Positions 27,021 through 35,773 of a stretch of 64,000 nucleotides of DNA are shown here, in pieces. The position numbers and the translations under genes are program-made. This stretch comes from CAWUFC02 sp963921335 (GTDB taxonomy: Bacteria > Pseudomonadota > Gammaproteobacteria > Pseudomonadales > Halieaceae): assembly GCA_963921335.3 (NCBI GenBank), contig CAWUFC020000001.1:1178001-1242000 (forward strand), given 5' to 3'. Each line of letters begins with the position of its first letter. The first letter of the stretch is position 1. A model generated the notes under the pieces. The model was not told the origin of the DNA, made no database searches, and saw nothing but the letters and a program-made list of their open reading frames with translations.

Positions 27021-28255
27021 CCTTTTTTATCGAACTGGATGTGAAGTTGCTCAAGGCCACGCAGAATCATATTGGGCCAGTGCCGGAGATTATTCTGGCT
27101 CGGGCTCAGGCGCCAGTTGTCGGTACGGGCCAGCAGGGCGCCGAAAGCCACCTGTAACTCCTTGCGCGCGAGTTGAGCGCCAAGGCAGAAGTGCACGCCC
27201 TGGCCAAAGGCCAGATTGTCGCCCGCGTTGTGGCGGCACACCTGCATGCTCTCTGGCTTTTCAAACACCTTCTCATCCCGATTGGCTGAGGCGAAACGCA
27301 CCATCAGCATACTGCCTCCTGGTACTTCTACGCCGCCCAGTTGGGTATCCCGCGTCACCCTGCGCCAGAGGCCACAGGATGGGGTCTCGAGTCGAAGAAT
27401 CTCCTCAACGGCATTGGAAATCAGTGAGGGGTCTTCGCGCAACTGGTCCAGCTGCTCGGGGTTCTGGATCAGATTGAGCACGCCACCAGCAATGCTGGCG
27501 CGGGAGGTCTCGTTGCCTGCGACCAGTAGCTGCTGCAGAATACTCAGCAGCTCTTCCGTGGTTAGCAGACGATCATCGTCGATCCGCGCCTGGGCCAGAT
27601 CGGAAATAATATTGTCCTGTGGCGACTGCCGGAGTTTCTCGATTTTTTCGACAAAGTACTTCTGGAAAGCCACGATGGCGCGAGCATCTTCCACTTCCTT
27701 GTCGGCATCGGCAAAGCCCGAAAGACGCGACCCAAAGCAGTCGGAGACATGCCTGAAAAATTCAATGTCTTCGCGTGGTACACCCAACTGGTCGGCGATC
27801 ACATAGATCGGGAAGGGGACACAAAAACGATTCAGCAGATCCACTTCGCCGTCATCAATCCATTCGTCAATCAGTTCGTTGACGATCTGTTCCATATAAG
27901 CCTGCATACCGTCGACCCGCTTCTGCGAGAACACCTTGTTCAGAAGCGAGCGATAAACTCGGTGCCTGGGTGGGTCGAGGGTTAGCAGGGTATCTGCTGT
28001 TTGCCAGCCCTCGGCGTAGATGGCCTCCGCTTCAGGGTTTTTAAGGGGCACGTTCAGCTGATCTTGGAAATCGTTGGAGAAATCATCGGTGCGCTTGAGA
28101 GCCTCGCGGACCTCAGCGTAGCGGCTGACGAAGTAGATATTCGTGTTTGGCAGCCTGTAAACGGGCGATTCGCGGCGTGCTGCTTCGTAAAAATCGAAGG
28201 GTGATTCAATCACCTCCGGATCAAAGAAATCGTAATCGCTCAGTGGTTTATTCAC
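27017..28255 (-). CDS. Cytochrome P450 (412 aa)
   Basis: This is a soluble bacterial-class P450. The I-helix segment is V-A-G-N-E-T-S-R, the E-x-x-R is in E-I-L-R, and the haem-binding loop is F-G-Q-G-V-H-F-C-L-G with axial ligand C357. The start overlaps the Rieske oxygenase stop by eight bases, so the two are co-translated. No ferredoxin or ferredoxin reductase gene lies in the window, so electron partners must be encoded elsewhere. It likely hydroxylates a hydrophobic substrate jointly handled with the Rieske enzyme; no substrate can be named. Confidence 0.93.
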   Translation of the reverse strand: MNKPLSDYDFFDPEVIESPFDFYEAARRESPVYRLPNTNIYFVSRYAEVREALKRTDDFSNDFQDQLNVPLKNPEAEAIYAEGWQTADTLLTLDPPRHRVYRSLLNKVFSQKRVDGMQAYMEQIVNELIDEWIDDGEVDLLNRFCVPFPIYVIADQLGVPREDIEFFRHVSDCFGSRLSGFADADKEVEDARAIVAFQKYFVEKIEKLRQSPQDNIISDLAQARIDDDRLLTTEELLSILQQLLVAGNETSRASIAGGVLNLIQNPEQLDQLREDPSLISNAVEEILRLETPSCGLWRRVTRDTQLGGVEVPGGSMLMVRFASANRDEKVFEKPESMQVCRHNAGDNLAFGQGVHFCLGAQLARKELQVAFGALLARTDNWRLSPSQNNLRHWPNMILRGLEQLHIQFDKKG

Positions 28256-29810
28256 CCGTGGCTACCTCCTGGTTGAGGCCCATACGAGCCATGTAATGTT
28301 GATAGAAATGTCTGATCTTGGACTCCTGGTAATCGCCAAAGATGACTTCCCCGTTTTTCATCCCCTGTAGGCCGCGGTGAACCTGCGGCAGATTGTGGAC
28401 GTCCTGGTTGAAGACTTTGGCGAGTGCGCCCAGTTCGGGGGCGTCGGTGTAATCGTCGTCTGCGCCCAGCCAGTGGATGGGTGCCGGATCCGGACGGTCC
28501 TCCCCTTCTGCAACAGGTAGCATGTACCAGCATTCGTGGATGCATTCATTCGGGTTGTCGCCATTGGGTCGAAACCGGTAAAAAATCGGGTTGAAGCAAC
28601 CCCAGGGGTGCCAGTTGGGGAACACACTGAAGTAGGCCACATCCACCAGGTCAGCATCGGCCACCTGGTCCATCAGCGAGCCCAGCAGCGGACGTAACTT
28701 CTCGCGCTCTTCTGCAGCCAGGATAGAGCGCTTGCTTTCGCCGTCGCCTGGTTCGCGCACTCTGCTCAGAGGCAGCTGTTCGGCATCGGGTAGCTGTTTG
28801 CCCCCGACCCAGTTGCACATATTGGGGTCAGCGTGGGTGATCGGGCCATCTATCCAGGCGCCGTCGGCACGAAAGCGACTGATTTCTTCGCTGCCGGCTT
28901 TAGTCACGTGCACCAGGCCGTCGTCTGCCATTTCATAAAGCATGCCGGACAGCGGGTGTTTCCAGCGTGTGAACTCGCGAGCCTCGGGATCGGGTTGGTA
29001 GGGCGCGATATGCGGGCTCTCTACTTGCTGGGGCGATATTGCACGGGAATAGTTACCGAATACATCGTACTTGGTGTTGGCGTCGCCTATCACATCGAGA
29101 ATAGTGGGATGGGTAGCGACCACATGATAAGCCTCCATAAAGGCCTCCTGGGCCAGCTTCCAGTTGCAGCGCAGCACTTTGGCGACGTGAACAGCCTTGT
29201 AGCGGCGCTCAAAAGGCAGCAGTGTGAAGTGGTCAGCGAGGTCCTCCAGATAGCTTGCCAACGGTTCGCAGTCGGGATCCGGGTTGATGAACACGAACCC
29301 ACCCCAGGTCGCGACCTGCACTTCGGGCAGGCTGTAGTTGTCGGCATCAACCGTCGGAAAGTCCCATTGGCAGGGCACCTCGTTCAGGCTGCCATCCAGG
29401 TTCCAGCTCCAGCCGTGAAAAGCGCAGCGGAATACCCGGGCCTGTTTGCCGCTGTGATCACAGAGCTGGCGACCCCGGTGCAGGCACTGGTTGTAGAAAG
29501 CTCGGTAGGTGTTCTCGTCGCTCTTCACCACCAGGAAGGACAGGCGCGTGATGTCATACACCACATAGTCGCCCACCTGCTTGAGCTCATCCTCGTGGCA
29601 GGCGATCTGCCAGCTCTTTTTCCATATTTTTTCGATCTCCTGCTCGTGGATTTCACGATCGTGGTAGATCGCTGCAGGCACCTTTGTTGGCCCCGGCGGC
29701 ATCGGTGAATCCAATCGAAGAATATCCCTGACTGGATGAGTATCAGCGTCGAGTAGCTCATTATATGGGGTGCCTGCTGAGCGGGCGGTGCCGGTCACAG
29801 TTTCGACCAT
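28248..29810 (-). CDS. Rieske non-haem iron oxygenase, large subunit (520 aa)
   Basis: The Rieske cluster ligands are C109-x-H111 (C-L-H-R-G) and C129-x-x-H132 (C-A-F-H-G-W). The catalytic iron site follows N-W-K-L-A-Q-E-A-F-M-E-A-Y-H-V-V-A-T-H-P, with H229 and H234 as facial-triad histidines. It belongs with ring-hydroxylating or demethylating oxygenase alpha subunits and is somewhat longer than average. No small (beta) subunit is adjacent. AGGAA lies seven bases before the ATG. An FNR/Anr-type palindrome stands 62 bases upstream. It forms a two-gene operon with the P450 inside the glycoconjugate locus. Confidence 0.92.
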   Translation of the reverse strand: MVETVTGTARSAGTPYNELLDADTHPVRDILRLDSPMPPGPTKVPAAIYHDREIHEQEIEKIWKKSWQIACHEDELKQVGDYVVYDITRLSFLVVKSDENTYRAFYNQCLHRGRQLCDHSGKQARVFRCAFHGWSWNLDGSLNEVPCQWDFPTVDADNYSLPEVQVATWGGFVFINPDPDCEPLASYLEDLADHFTLLPFERRYKAVHVAKVLRCNWKLAQEAFMEAYHVVATHPTILDVIGDANTKYDVFGNYSRAISPQQVESPHIAPYQPDPEAREFTRWKHPLSGMLYEMADDGLVHVTKAGSEEISRFRADGAWIDGPITHADPNMCNWVGGKQLPDAEQLPLSRVREPGDGESKRSILAAEEREKLRPLLGSLMDQVADADLVDVAYFSVFPNWHPWGCFNPIFYRFRPNGDNPNECIHECWYMLPVAEGEDRPDPAPIHWLGADDDYTDAPELGALAKVFNQDVHNLPQVHRGLQGMKNGEVIFGDYQESKIRHFYQHYMARMGLNQEVATGE

Positions 29811-29844
29811 GGGGCAATTCCTGGTTGCTTATTCTTGGCTAAAC

Positions 29845-29885
29845 AGGATAAGGGCGGCCGTGATTGGTGAATTGATGTCGATCAA
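29845..29885 (-). promoter_or_regulatory. Predicted FNR/Anr-type promoter upstream of the Rieske/P450 operon
   Basis: TTGAT-GTCG-ATCAA at 29872-29885 is a perfect two-fold copy of the FNR/Anr consensus TTGAT-N4-ATCAA. On the minus strand a TATCCT hexamer lies at 29845-29850, with centres about 31 bases apart, close to the spacing of a class II activated promoter (site centred near -41.5). That would start transcription about 28 bases before the Rieske ATG. The palindrome is a direct observation. Control by an FNR-family regulator is inferred, and the related Crp/Dnr proteins recognise similar sites. Confidence 0.5.
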
Positions 29886-29935
29886 TAAATTGCGAAAAAC
29901 CGGATAAACGTACGGTTTTATTGGGGCGACGTAAC

Positions 29936-30871
29936 TCAGTAACTCAGGCGTTGGTTCAGTATTGCCAGCGCAGGAATATCAACCAGAAACAGGGCGGTAA
30001 TGGTCAATATCAAAAGGGCCGTGAATACCAGAAAAGAGCGCTCCTTAAACAATTGCTCCGGTGATTGGGCAGGCGATACTGGCTTCATGCCCAGCGCCAG
30101 ATACCAAGTGAAGAGCGCAGCAAATAAGGGAAAGCTGAGCAGGAATTCGATCCGGTACTTGATTAGGAAAATAGCCAGAAAGAAACTGGCACAAGATGCA
30201 TAGAAGAAAGCCGACAGCAACAAGCGTTCCTCTGTGTAGTGCTTGAAAGAGGTACGGTATCTCGCAGCAGCTTCAGGATCGCCAATAAAGCGATATTCAG
30301 CATATCGTTTGACTGCCATTAAAAATGCGCCACCCATCCAGTAGGCCACGATGATGGAAGACGGCGGCAGGCTGTCTGCGACAATAGCCGTCCAGCCCAG
30401 TAGTAATCTGATCGGATTGTTGATGGCCTCAGACAAGACGTCCAAATACATCACATCCTTGCTTCGCACTGGACGCACGTTATACACCAGGCCCATGAAG
30501 AGAAGCGCCAGGCTACAGTATGTAAACGCCGTGGACAGATGATGCCCCAGCCATAAGCCTGCGCCTGCTAATAGCAGATATTCAACGATCACCAGCACGG
30601 GTTTGAGAGCACCTTGCGCCCCCGGACGATTGCGTTTTTTTGGATGGTGACGGTCGCTCTCGGCATCGAGCCATTCGTTAAGCACGTAATTGGCTGACGC
30701 CAGCAGGCAGGTGGCCAGTACAGCCAGACCCGTGCGCCAAAGGGCCTCTGACAAGGCGGGAGCGGCAAAGTACATCGCCAGTGCTGTGCCTGGCAGTACG
30801 AATACATTTTTGAACCAGTGGTCTACACGCATGATATAGAGATAAGCGCCTATGCCAGAGTACTTGCTCAT
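29936..30871 (-). CDS. UbiA-family prenyltransferase, decaprenyl-phosphate phosphoribosyltransferase-like (311 aa)
   Basis: This is a polytopic UbiA protein with the first polar loop N65-x-x-x-D69-x-x-x-D73 (N-E-W-L-D-A-E-S-D) followed by R-H-H-P-K-K-R-N-R-P. The second loop is D-V-M-Y-L-D-V-L-S-E-A-I-N-N-P-I-R-L-L-L-G. The N-x-x-x-D-x-x-x-D plus R-x-H-P-x-K-x-x-R-P arrangement is that of DPPR synthases (Rv3806c family), which join PRPP to a polyprenyl phosphate. The start at 30871 overlaps the GT2 stop (ATGA); a longer in-frame start at 31033 would bury 160 bases of that gene. The likely product is a polyprenyl-phosphate pentose donor for GT-C transferases. Confidence 0.8.
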   Translation of the reverse strand: MSKYSGIGAYLYIMRVDHWFKNVFVLPGTALAMYFAAPALSEALWRTGLAVLATCLLASANYVLNEWLDAESDRHHPKKRNRPGAQGALKPVLVIVEYLLLAGAGLWLGHHLSTAFTYCSLALLFMGLVYNVRPVRSKDVMYLDVLSEAINNPIRLLLGWTAIVADSLPPSSIIVAYWMGGAFLMAVKRYAEYRFIGDPEAAARYRTSFKHYTEERLLLSAFFYASCASFFLAIFLIKYRIEFLLSFPLFAALFTWYLALGMKPVSPAQSPEQLFKERSFLVFTALLILTITALFLVDIPALAILNQRLSY

Positions 30872-31860
30872 GCGGCAGTCTCCTGTCGATAGCTGTTGGC
30901 AAGGCGCGAGCGCTGTTCGCGTATATAGCACTCGGGTCGTAAAGCGGTCAGCCATAGCGCCCAGCTTTTGCCTAACCACAACAGGTAGATCGCCGGAAGC
31001 CAAAGTAGGTAAACAGGCCTGTGTGGCAGCCATGGCAACAGATTGAGTACGCTGCCGATCGCTGCGAACAAAGGTATGGCAAAGAAAAATGTCACGGCAA
31101 AGATTGCGCGGTAGAGCGGGTGAAACACAGGGCGCCGAAAATCCTTACCTAACTGCACGAAATACTGGTGATGCCCCCAGGCGACGTGATGACGAAATAC
31201 ATCGAGTAGCTGCTCCCGGTCGCGATGATGCACTACCGGCTGCGGTGAAAAAAGGACCTTCTGGCCATTCTCTCGTAACTCCCGGACCAGTAAGGCATCT
31301 TCCCCGGTCTTGAGTCGTTCATCAAATACGTGCTCTCTGTGCGGTAACTTGGCGAGTTTTGCACTCATATTGGTAGTAGGCAGGTGGTATGGATGCTCAA
31401 CGATGCGAAGTGCTCCGTGGGGCATGGCATGTACCCATGACATCACTTTGTCTAATTGAGCCCAGATGCCTTGTCCCTGGCCTACAATAGCCGCACCGAT
31501 GCAGGTGGTATCTGCGTGCTGACTGTGCAACTCCAAATGCCTCGAGACGAAATCGCTAGCGGGAAGGCAGTCGCTATCCAGCATGATCACAATTTCAATG
31601 CCGGATTCTCGGCACCAGTGCAGCGCTGTATTGCGGCTGGCCGCCACACCCAGGTTACAGTCGTGTTGCAATAGGATGACATGCTCGTGGGAAAGGTGTT
31701 GCTGCAACCGCGGATCCTGCCAAGGATCGGCTTCACTGCCATCGTCTACCAGTAAGACCCGGCTGCTATCCAATAGAGCTGGCTCAAGTGCATCCAGGCA
31801 GTCTGCGAGCATGGTGAACCGATTCAGAAACGGTATGATGATGCAGTGACTGCCGCTCAC
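30868..31860 (-). CDS. Family 2 glycosyltransferase with C-terminal membrane helices (about 330 aa)
   Basis: The GT2 fold begins C-I-I-I-P-F-L-N-R, with V-D-D-G-S and the D-S-D metal motif in I-M-L-D-S-D-C-L-P. G-E-D-A-L-L is the second acidic motif. Two or three hydrophobic segments lie after residue about 235. The frame is open upstream to 31953, but this overlaps the radical SAM gene by 91 bases. GTG at 31860, two bases after that gene's TGA, places the first strand right at the N-terminus and is preferred. It overlaps the UbiA start by ATGA, so the two are probably made together. Confidence 0.85.
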   Translation of the reverse strand: MSGSHCIIIPFLNRFTMLADCLDALEPALLDSSRVLLVDDGSEADPWQDPRLQQHLSHEHVILLQHDCNLGVAASRNTALHWCRESGIEIVIMLDSDCLPASDFVSRHLELHSQHADTTCIGAAIVGQGQGIWAQLDKVMSWVHAMPHGALRIVEHPYHLPTTNMSAKLAKLPHREHVFDERLKTGEDALLVRELRENGQKVLFSPQPVVHHRDREQLLDVFRHHVAWGHHQYFVQLGKDFRRPVFHPLYRAIFAVTFFFAIPLFAAIGSVLNLLPWLPHRPVYLLWLPAIYLLWLGKSWALWLTALRPECYIREQRSRLANSYRQETAA

Positions 31861-31862
31861 GC

Positions 31863-32891
31863 TCAGGAAACTTTTTGATAAAGCAGATTGGGCAGGTTTT
31901 TGGGATTGAAGAAGATACTGTCCAGCATGGCGCAGTTGTGAGTGCAGTGGCAATCGCCGCGCTTGATCGACTCGACCTGCTCCCGGAATTTGTCACTGGC
32001 GAGAATGTCTGGCAGTCGCGCTTCGGTAATGTTGCCCACTGTGGGGAGCAGTTCGCATGAGGTGACCCCACCATCCCCATAGACTGTCACCTGGGTTTGC
32101 CCCGCTAGACAAGGGATGATTTGTTCGCGCTTCTCCAGCGTTGCCAGGGATGTATTCCAAAGGTAGCGATGGAAATTGCGGAGCAGGGCCGCAGACATCC
32201 CGGGTTTGCCATAGTCGTATCGTTTAAGAATCTCGAACATATACGGTCCGAACTCGCGCAACTCGATTAGAGAAGGCAGCTTCATATCCGGGTCGAGGGT
32301 CTCGCCACGTAGCAGAATCACAGAGTGAAAATCGACACCCCGTTGCTGAACCTCCTCCATCAATGGAAGCAGCTCCCGAAAATTGACCGTGTTGATCACT
32401 GTGCAGACTTTGATGGAGACCCCTTCGATCTCGCGCAGTGCAGCGTAGGCGTCCCATACCTGGTCATAGCTGCCTGGCTCCTTGCGGATACGGTCATGGG
32501 TGTCCCTCATTCCGTCTATCGACAAGCCTACGATGACCTCTGCGCCAGTTTTCTCGCGAATGCTGCGCACTGTTTTGCAGGTTTGTGGGATCAGTGAACC
32601 GTTGGTGGGGATATGGACAATACGCGTGTCGAAAGAGGCGACGATTTCGTCCAGATCCTTGCGCAAAAAAGGCTCTCCGCCACTGATATCGAGCCACATC
32701 AGTGGATCGGAATCCGCTCCCAGTTGCTGATAGTGGGGCAACTTCAGATCGCGTTTCTGATTCTCGAAATCAACAAAACAGTGATCGCAGCGAAAATTGC
32801 AGGCATTGGTGACGTGCACGATCATGTGTTTCATGCGCTGTGTCAGTAAATAGTCGCCAATGCTCTTGGCCATGTGAAGGGCGGTGCTCAT
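31863..32891 (-). CDS. Radical SAM protein with SPASM/twitch-like C-terminus (342 aa)
   Basis: C31-x3-C35-x2-C38 (C-N-F-R-C-D-H-C) binds the SAM [4Fe-4S] cluster; D-I-S-G-G-E-P-F-L-R is the SAM-binding GGEP motif. The C-terminal part has C-L-A-G, then T-S-C-E-L-L-P-T-V-G-N and a C-H-C-T-H-N-C cluster, as in SPASM or twitch domains that hold an auxiliary cluster. Its occurrence in an operon of GT2, UbiA and LtaS-like genes suggests sugar or lipid modification rather than peptide maturation, since no small precursor peptide is visible nearby. ATG at 32891 is chosen; an upstream TTG at 32930 follows a G-rich stretch and is possible. Confidence 0.82.
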   Translation of the reverse strand: MSTALHMAKSIGDYLLTQRMKHMIVHVTNACNFRCDHCFVDFENQKRDLKLPHYQQLGADSDPLMWLDISGGEPFLRKDLDEIVASFDTRIVHIPTNGSLIPQTCKTVRSIREKTGAEVIVGLSIDGMRDTHDRIRKEPGSYDQVWDAYAALREIEGVSIKVCTVINTVNFRELLPLMEEVQQRGVDFHSVILLRGETLDPDMKLPSLIELREFGPYMFEILKRYDYGKPGMSAALLRNFHRYLWNTSLATLEKREQIIPCLAGQTQVTVYGDGGVTSCELLPTVGNITEARLPDILASDKFREQVESIKRGDCHCTHNCAMLDSIFFNPKNLPNLLYQKVS

Positions 32892-32938
32892 GATCGAATT
32901 GTGACCGGTTCGGTGTGTGATTTCCAGCAATCCCCCTG

Positions 32939-35053
32939 CTATTGCAGGGTTATTATCTCCACATGTGGCTGTTCGTGCTCTGGATTTGATTCTCCAACCG
33001 ACGGGCTCACGCTGAATTCCAGCAGATTGATGCTGCCGGTCTTTCCCTTGAGTCTGGAAAACAATACCGGGTGCGCTAGCTGTCCCGTCTCGCCGGTGCT
33101 GAATTGATAACGCAACGTGAGCTGTTCATTGGGTGCCAGCTCCGGTAGATCTATCTTCCCGGAGAGATCTGCAGCGGTGGGGTCAGCGGCCTTGACTGCC
33201 TGAAAAACGCCGAGCCTGGCATCGGCCTCAGCACTTGAAAAGCGCAACTTGAGTGCAACACTGACCTCACTGCCTGCCGGCAGGTAGAGATACTGACCTG
33301 CCTGAAGGAACTGGCCCAGCCCCGGAGTTGCGTCTACAACCCGTGGACCGGTTTGAACGCCTTCTCGATTCGCTGCCAACTTGAGTCGACTATCAGCATT
33401 AGCTTTGATCGATACTATTTGCGCGTTAATGGATCGCGCCTCGTCACCGCTAATACCGATTGGTGGATTGTCCTTCACTGGTGCAAAAAGCAGATTTTGG
33501 TAGCTGGGTGCGCGCCAACAGAAGTCCTCTAACTCACACCAGTGCAGGCCGAGTAGAGGATCCGCCAGGTATAGCCGGTCAGACCAGGCCAGCTGTGGTG
33601 CCTGCTCTGGGTAGCTGCGGAACAGGCTGTTGCCGGTGCTATTGGCTAGACCCAGGTAATCCATGATGCTGTGTTGGATGTCCTTAAGACCGTAGAGTTG
33701 GGTATTGACGATGTTGGGCAAATCACGCCCCAGCGCCACCATGCTGACCCAGTTGCCTCCTCCCGGGATAGTGTTCACGCCGTGAGATTCGTCAGAAGTG
33801 ATCAACAACAGGCTATCTTTCATAACGCCTGCTGTCAGCAGCGCTTCCCAAAAGTCGGCCAGTGCCTGATCTAGATGTTGAATGGCCGCCAGCTTGCGGT
33901 TTTGGCCGCGGGTCGTATTTTGGAGTGGCAAGGTATACGGATGATGAGTGCCGACAGTCAGTAGGGTAATAAAAAAGCGTTCCTGCTTGGCGTGTAGCTG
34001 AATGATTCGCTGGGCAGCCTGGGTCAGGAACATACCGTCGTCAGGACCCCAACCAATGTCGCTGTCGCTACCGGGTAGTGACTCTCGGCCGTGAACCTCC
34101 TCAAAACCGATCACGGGCATAAACCGGTCCTTCTCCATGAAACTGAGGTCAGCAGCCTGCAGATAATGAGTGCTGTAGCCTTCCCTTGCGAGTAAGTGAG
34201 GTAGGCAGGGCGGTCGCTGAGATTCTGCCAAACCCAGATATTCGCTGGCTTTGAAGGTATCCAATGATAGTTTGCTGTAATCGCCACAGAGCATGGCATA
34301 CAAACCTCGAATGGTTTGTGGGCTATGGCTAATGGCATTGGGTGCAATCAGTCCCTGACGGGCGATCGAAGACAGTGCATTCATCGCTGGCAGCTTCTGA
34401 CTTTGCTCGCTGAGTTGCAGCTGCTTCAGGTAGGCGCCCGGAATGCCCTCCAGTACCAGCAATACAATATTTTCAGCGGGCGCGATCCCGTCACTGCGTA
34501 TTGATATTCCCTGATCGGTAACGCCAGGTAGTGATATTGCTGTTGCCTGAGCGTGTTGGCCGGCGCGGGCCACACCGAGTGCCAGTAAATTACTTTGCTG
34601 CCACTGACTGCCTGGCGATAGCAGCAAACCGGTAATTGCGACGAAGGGAAGCGTCCAATGGTGCCGTGGATGCGGCCCTCGCAATACAGACCAGCCACCA
34701 AAGATAGCGAGAATCAGCAGCCCCAGGCTGATCCAGGGGTGGCTCAGGTAGGCGACGCTGCTGCGCATGAATTTACCGTCGCTGACGTAGACGAGATCTC
34801 GCAGGTCTACAGGCTTACCCAGTGCAATGACACTTTCCATACTTGCCAGCAGCAGAGCAGTACAAAGCAGCATTAACACAGCTGCCAGTATTCTGTGGAA
34901 ATAGCCCGCCAGGAAGGTCGCAGAGTAAAGCAGCAGTGCGCTGAAAGAATCTGACAGAATGGCCTCTATGGACCAGGCCTGCGCTCCAAGCTGGTACCCC
35001 AACAGGGCGCGGATCGAAAAGATAATCAGCAGGCAAATGAACAGAGTGCGCAT
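32939..35053 (-). CDS. LtaS-like alkaline-phosphatase-superfamily transferase/sulfatase (704 aa)
   Basis: Hydrophobic segments in residues 1-145 form an N-terminal membrane domain. The exported domain has N-I-V-L-L-V-L-E (E202, metal), T247 in S-P-Q-T-I-R-G (the nucleophile position in lipoteichoic-acid synthase), T-H-H-P-Y at 369-373, and S-D-E-S-H-G with D421, E422 and H424 as metal ligands. A beta-rich region of about 200 residues follows. LtaS/OpgB enzymes move phosphoglycerol or phosphoethanolamine onto surface glycans. It begins the UbiA-GT2-radical SAM operon and is divergent from the 2OG-oxygenase pair. The substrate is unknown. Confidence 0.8.
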   Translation of the reverse strand: MRTLFICLLIIFSIRALLGYQLGAQAWSIEAILSDSFSALLLYSATFLAGYFHRILAAVLMLLCTALLLASMESVIALGKPVDLRDLVYVSDGKFMRSSVAYLSHPWISLGLLILAIFGGWSVLRGPHPRHHWTLPFVAITGLLLSPGSQWQQSNLLALGVARAGQHAQATAISLPGVTDQGISIRSDGIAPAENIVLLVLEGIPGAYLKQLQLSEQSQKLPAMNALSSIARQGLIAPNAISHSPQTIRGLYAMLCGDYSKLSLDTFKASEYLGLAESQRPPCLPHLLAREGYSTHYLQAADLSFMEKDRFMPVIGFEEVHGRESLPGSDSDIGWGPDDGMFLTQAAQRIIQLHAKQERFFITLLTVGTHHPYTLPLQNTTRGQNRKLAAIQHLDQALADFWEALLTAGVMKDSLLLITSDESHGVNTIPGGGNWVSMVALGRDLPNIVNTQLYGLKDIQHSIMDYLGLANSTGNSLFRSYPEQAPQLAWSDRLYLADPLLGLHWCELEDFCWRAPSYQNLLFAPVKDNPPIGISGDEARSINAQIVSIKANADSRLKLAANREGVQTGPRVVDATPGLGQFLQAGQYLYLPAGSEVSVALKLRFSSAEADARLGVFQAVKAADPTAADLSGKIDLPELAPNEQLTLRYQFSTGETGQLAHPVLFSRLKGKTGSINLLEFSVSPSVGESNPEHEQPHVEIITLQ

Positions 35054-35101
35054 AGGCCGGCATTATATCGGTGGTGTTAAGGCAGTGTCTTGGCGTTCCG
35101 T

Positions 35102-35107
35102 TATAAT
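35102..35107 (+). promoter_or_regulatory. Candidate -10 element for the 35.1-37.7 kb operon
   Basis: TATAAT matches the sigma-70 -10 consensus exactly, 28 bases before the TTG start at 35135. No good -35 is present at 17 bases; TTAAGG at 35077-35082 leaves a 19-base spacer. Since it lies inside the longer reading frame that could start at 35090, it supports the shorter start. Confidence 0.3.
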
Positions 35108-35134
35108 CTGGCGAGGACAATAAGGGACGGGCCA

Positions 35135-35773
35135 TTGGCTGAGCTTGAAGCGGGGTTTCTCACGGAGCCATCATTGCTGGATTTTGAGACGCTAGAGGCG
35201 CATGCGGGGCAATTGCGCCCCATGTTTCGGCAGTCTCGGCCCGTGCCGTACTTGCGGCTGCGTCAGCTGTTTTCGACGGCAGCATTCGAGGAGATCTGCT
35301 GCGCAGCTTCTCAAATGGATCTAGCAATGACGGCCAGTTCCCGAAGTTTGCCCGCGGTGCTTAGAGAACTATTTTGGGAGCTTAATTCTGGCAGTAGCAT
35401 GCGGTTGTTGCGCGAGTTGACCGGAGTGGGGAGTTTGATACCCGACCCGCTCGTCGTTGGTGGTGGAATTTGTTGGCGGTCTGTCGGTGAGGCAGAACCC
35501 GTTGTCGCGAAGACACACCCCAAAAATGGTCTACCCATTTGTCTGAGTATGCATGTCTGCCTGAATCGGGAGTGGGCAGTCGAGTCAGGTGGTGGACTGG
35601 ATTTTGGCGGCGGTCAGATTGAGTTGCCCAAACCAGGACAGGCGCTGCTGTTCTTATCGTCCTCTGACGCCATCGTCCCACAACAATCGGTTGTTGGGGA
35701 GCAACCATTGAAAGAGCTAAAAATTCATTACTACCACCGACGGGTGGTTCGTATTGGAGATCAGTCCCAGTGA
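35135..35773 (+). CDS. Degenerate 2OG-Fe(II)-oxygenase-like protein (212 aa), probable pseudoenzyme
   Basis: The central part aligns with the next gene: F-W-E-L-N-S-G with Y-W-E-L-N-N-G, then E-L-T-G-V-G-S-L-I-P-D-P-L-V-V-G-G-G with Q-L-T-G-I-D-G-L-I-G-D-P-Y-L-L-G-G-G. Where the neighbour has the iron-binding H-A-D, this protein has A-K-T-H, and the distal histidine is lost (V-P-Q-Q-S). It therefore probably cannot bind Fe(II). TTG at 35135 is preferred because AAGGGA lies seven bases before it; a TTG at 35090 is also in frame. GTGA overlap joins it to the active homologue, so it may be a structural partner. Confidence 0.7.
   Translation: MAELEAGFLTEPSLLDFETLEAHAGQLRPMFRQSRPVPYLRLRQLFSTAAFEEICCAASQMDLAMTASSRSLPAVLRELFWELNSGSSMRLLRELTGVGSLIPDPLVVGGGICWRSVGEAEPVVAKTHPKNGLPICLSMHVCLNREWAVESGGGLDFGGGQIELPKPGQALLFLSSSDAIVPQQSVVGEQPLKELKIHYYHRRVVRIGDQSQ

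Noticed and set aside
28833..29708. 291-codon plus-strand open frame
   Set aside because: It lies wholly antisense to the Rieske oxygenase gene, shows no family signature, and the opposing protein is well conserved.
35062..35067. TATAAT on the minus strand before the LtaS-like gene
   Set aside because: Only nine bases from the ATG, which would leave practically no leader; too weak to list.
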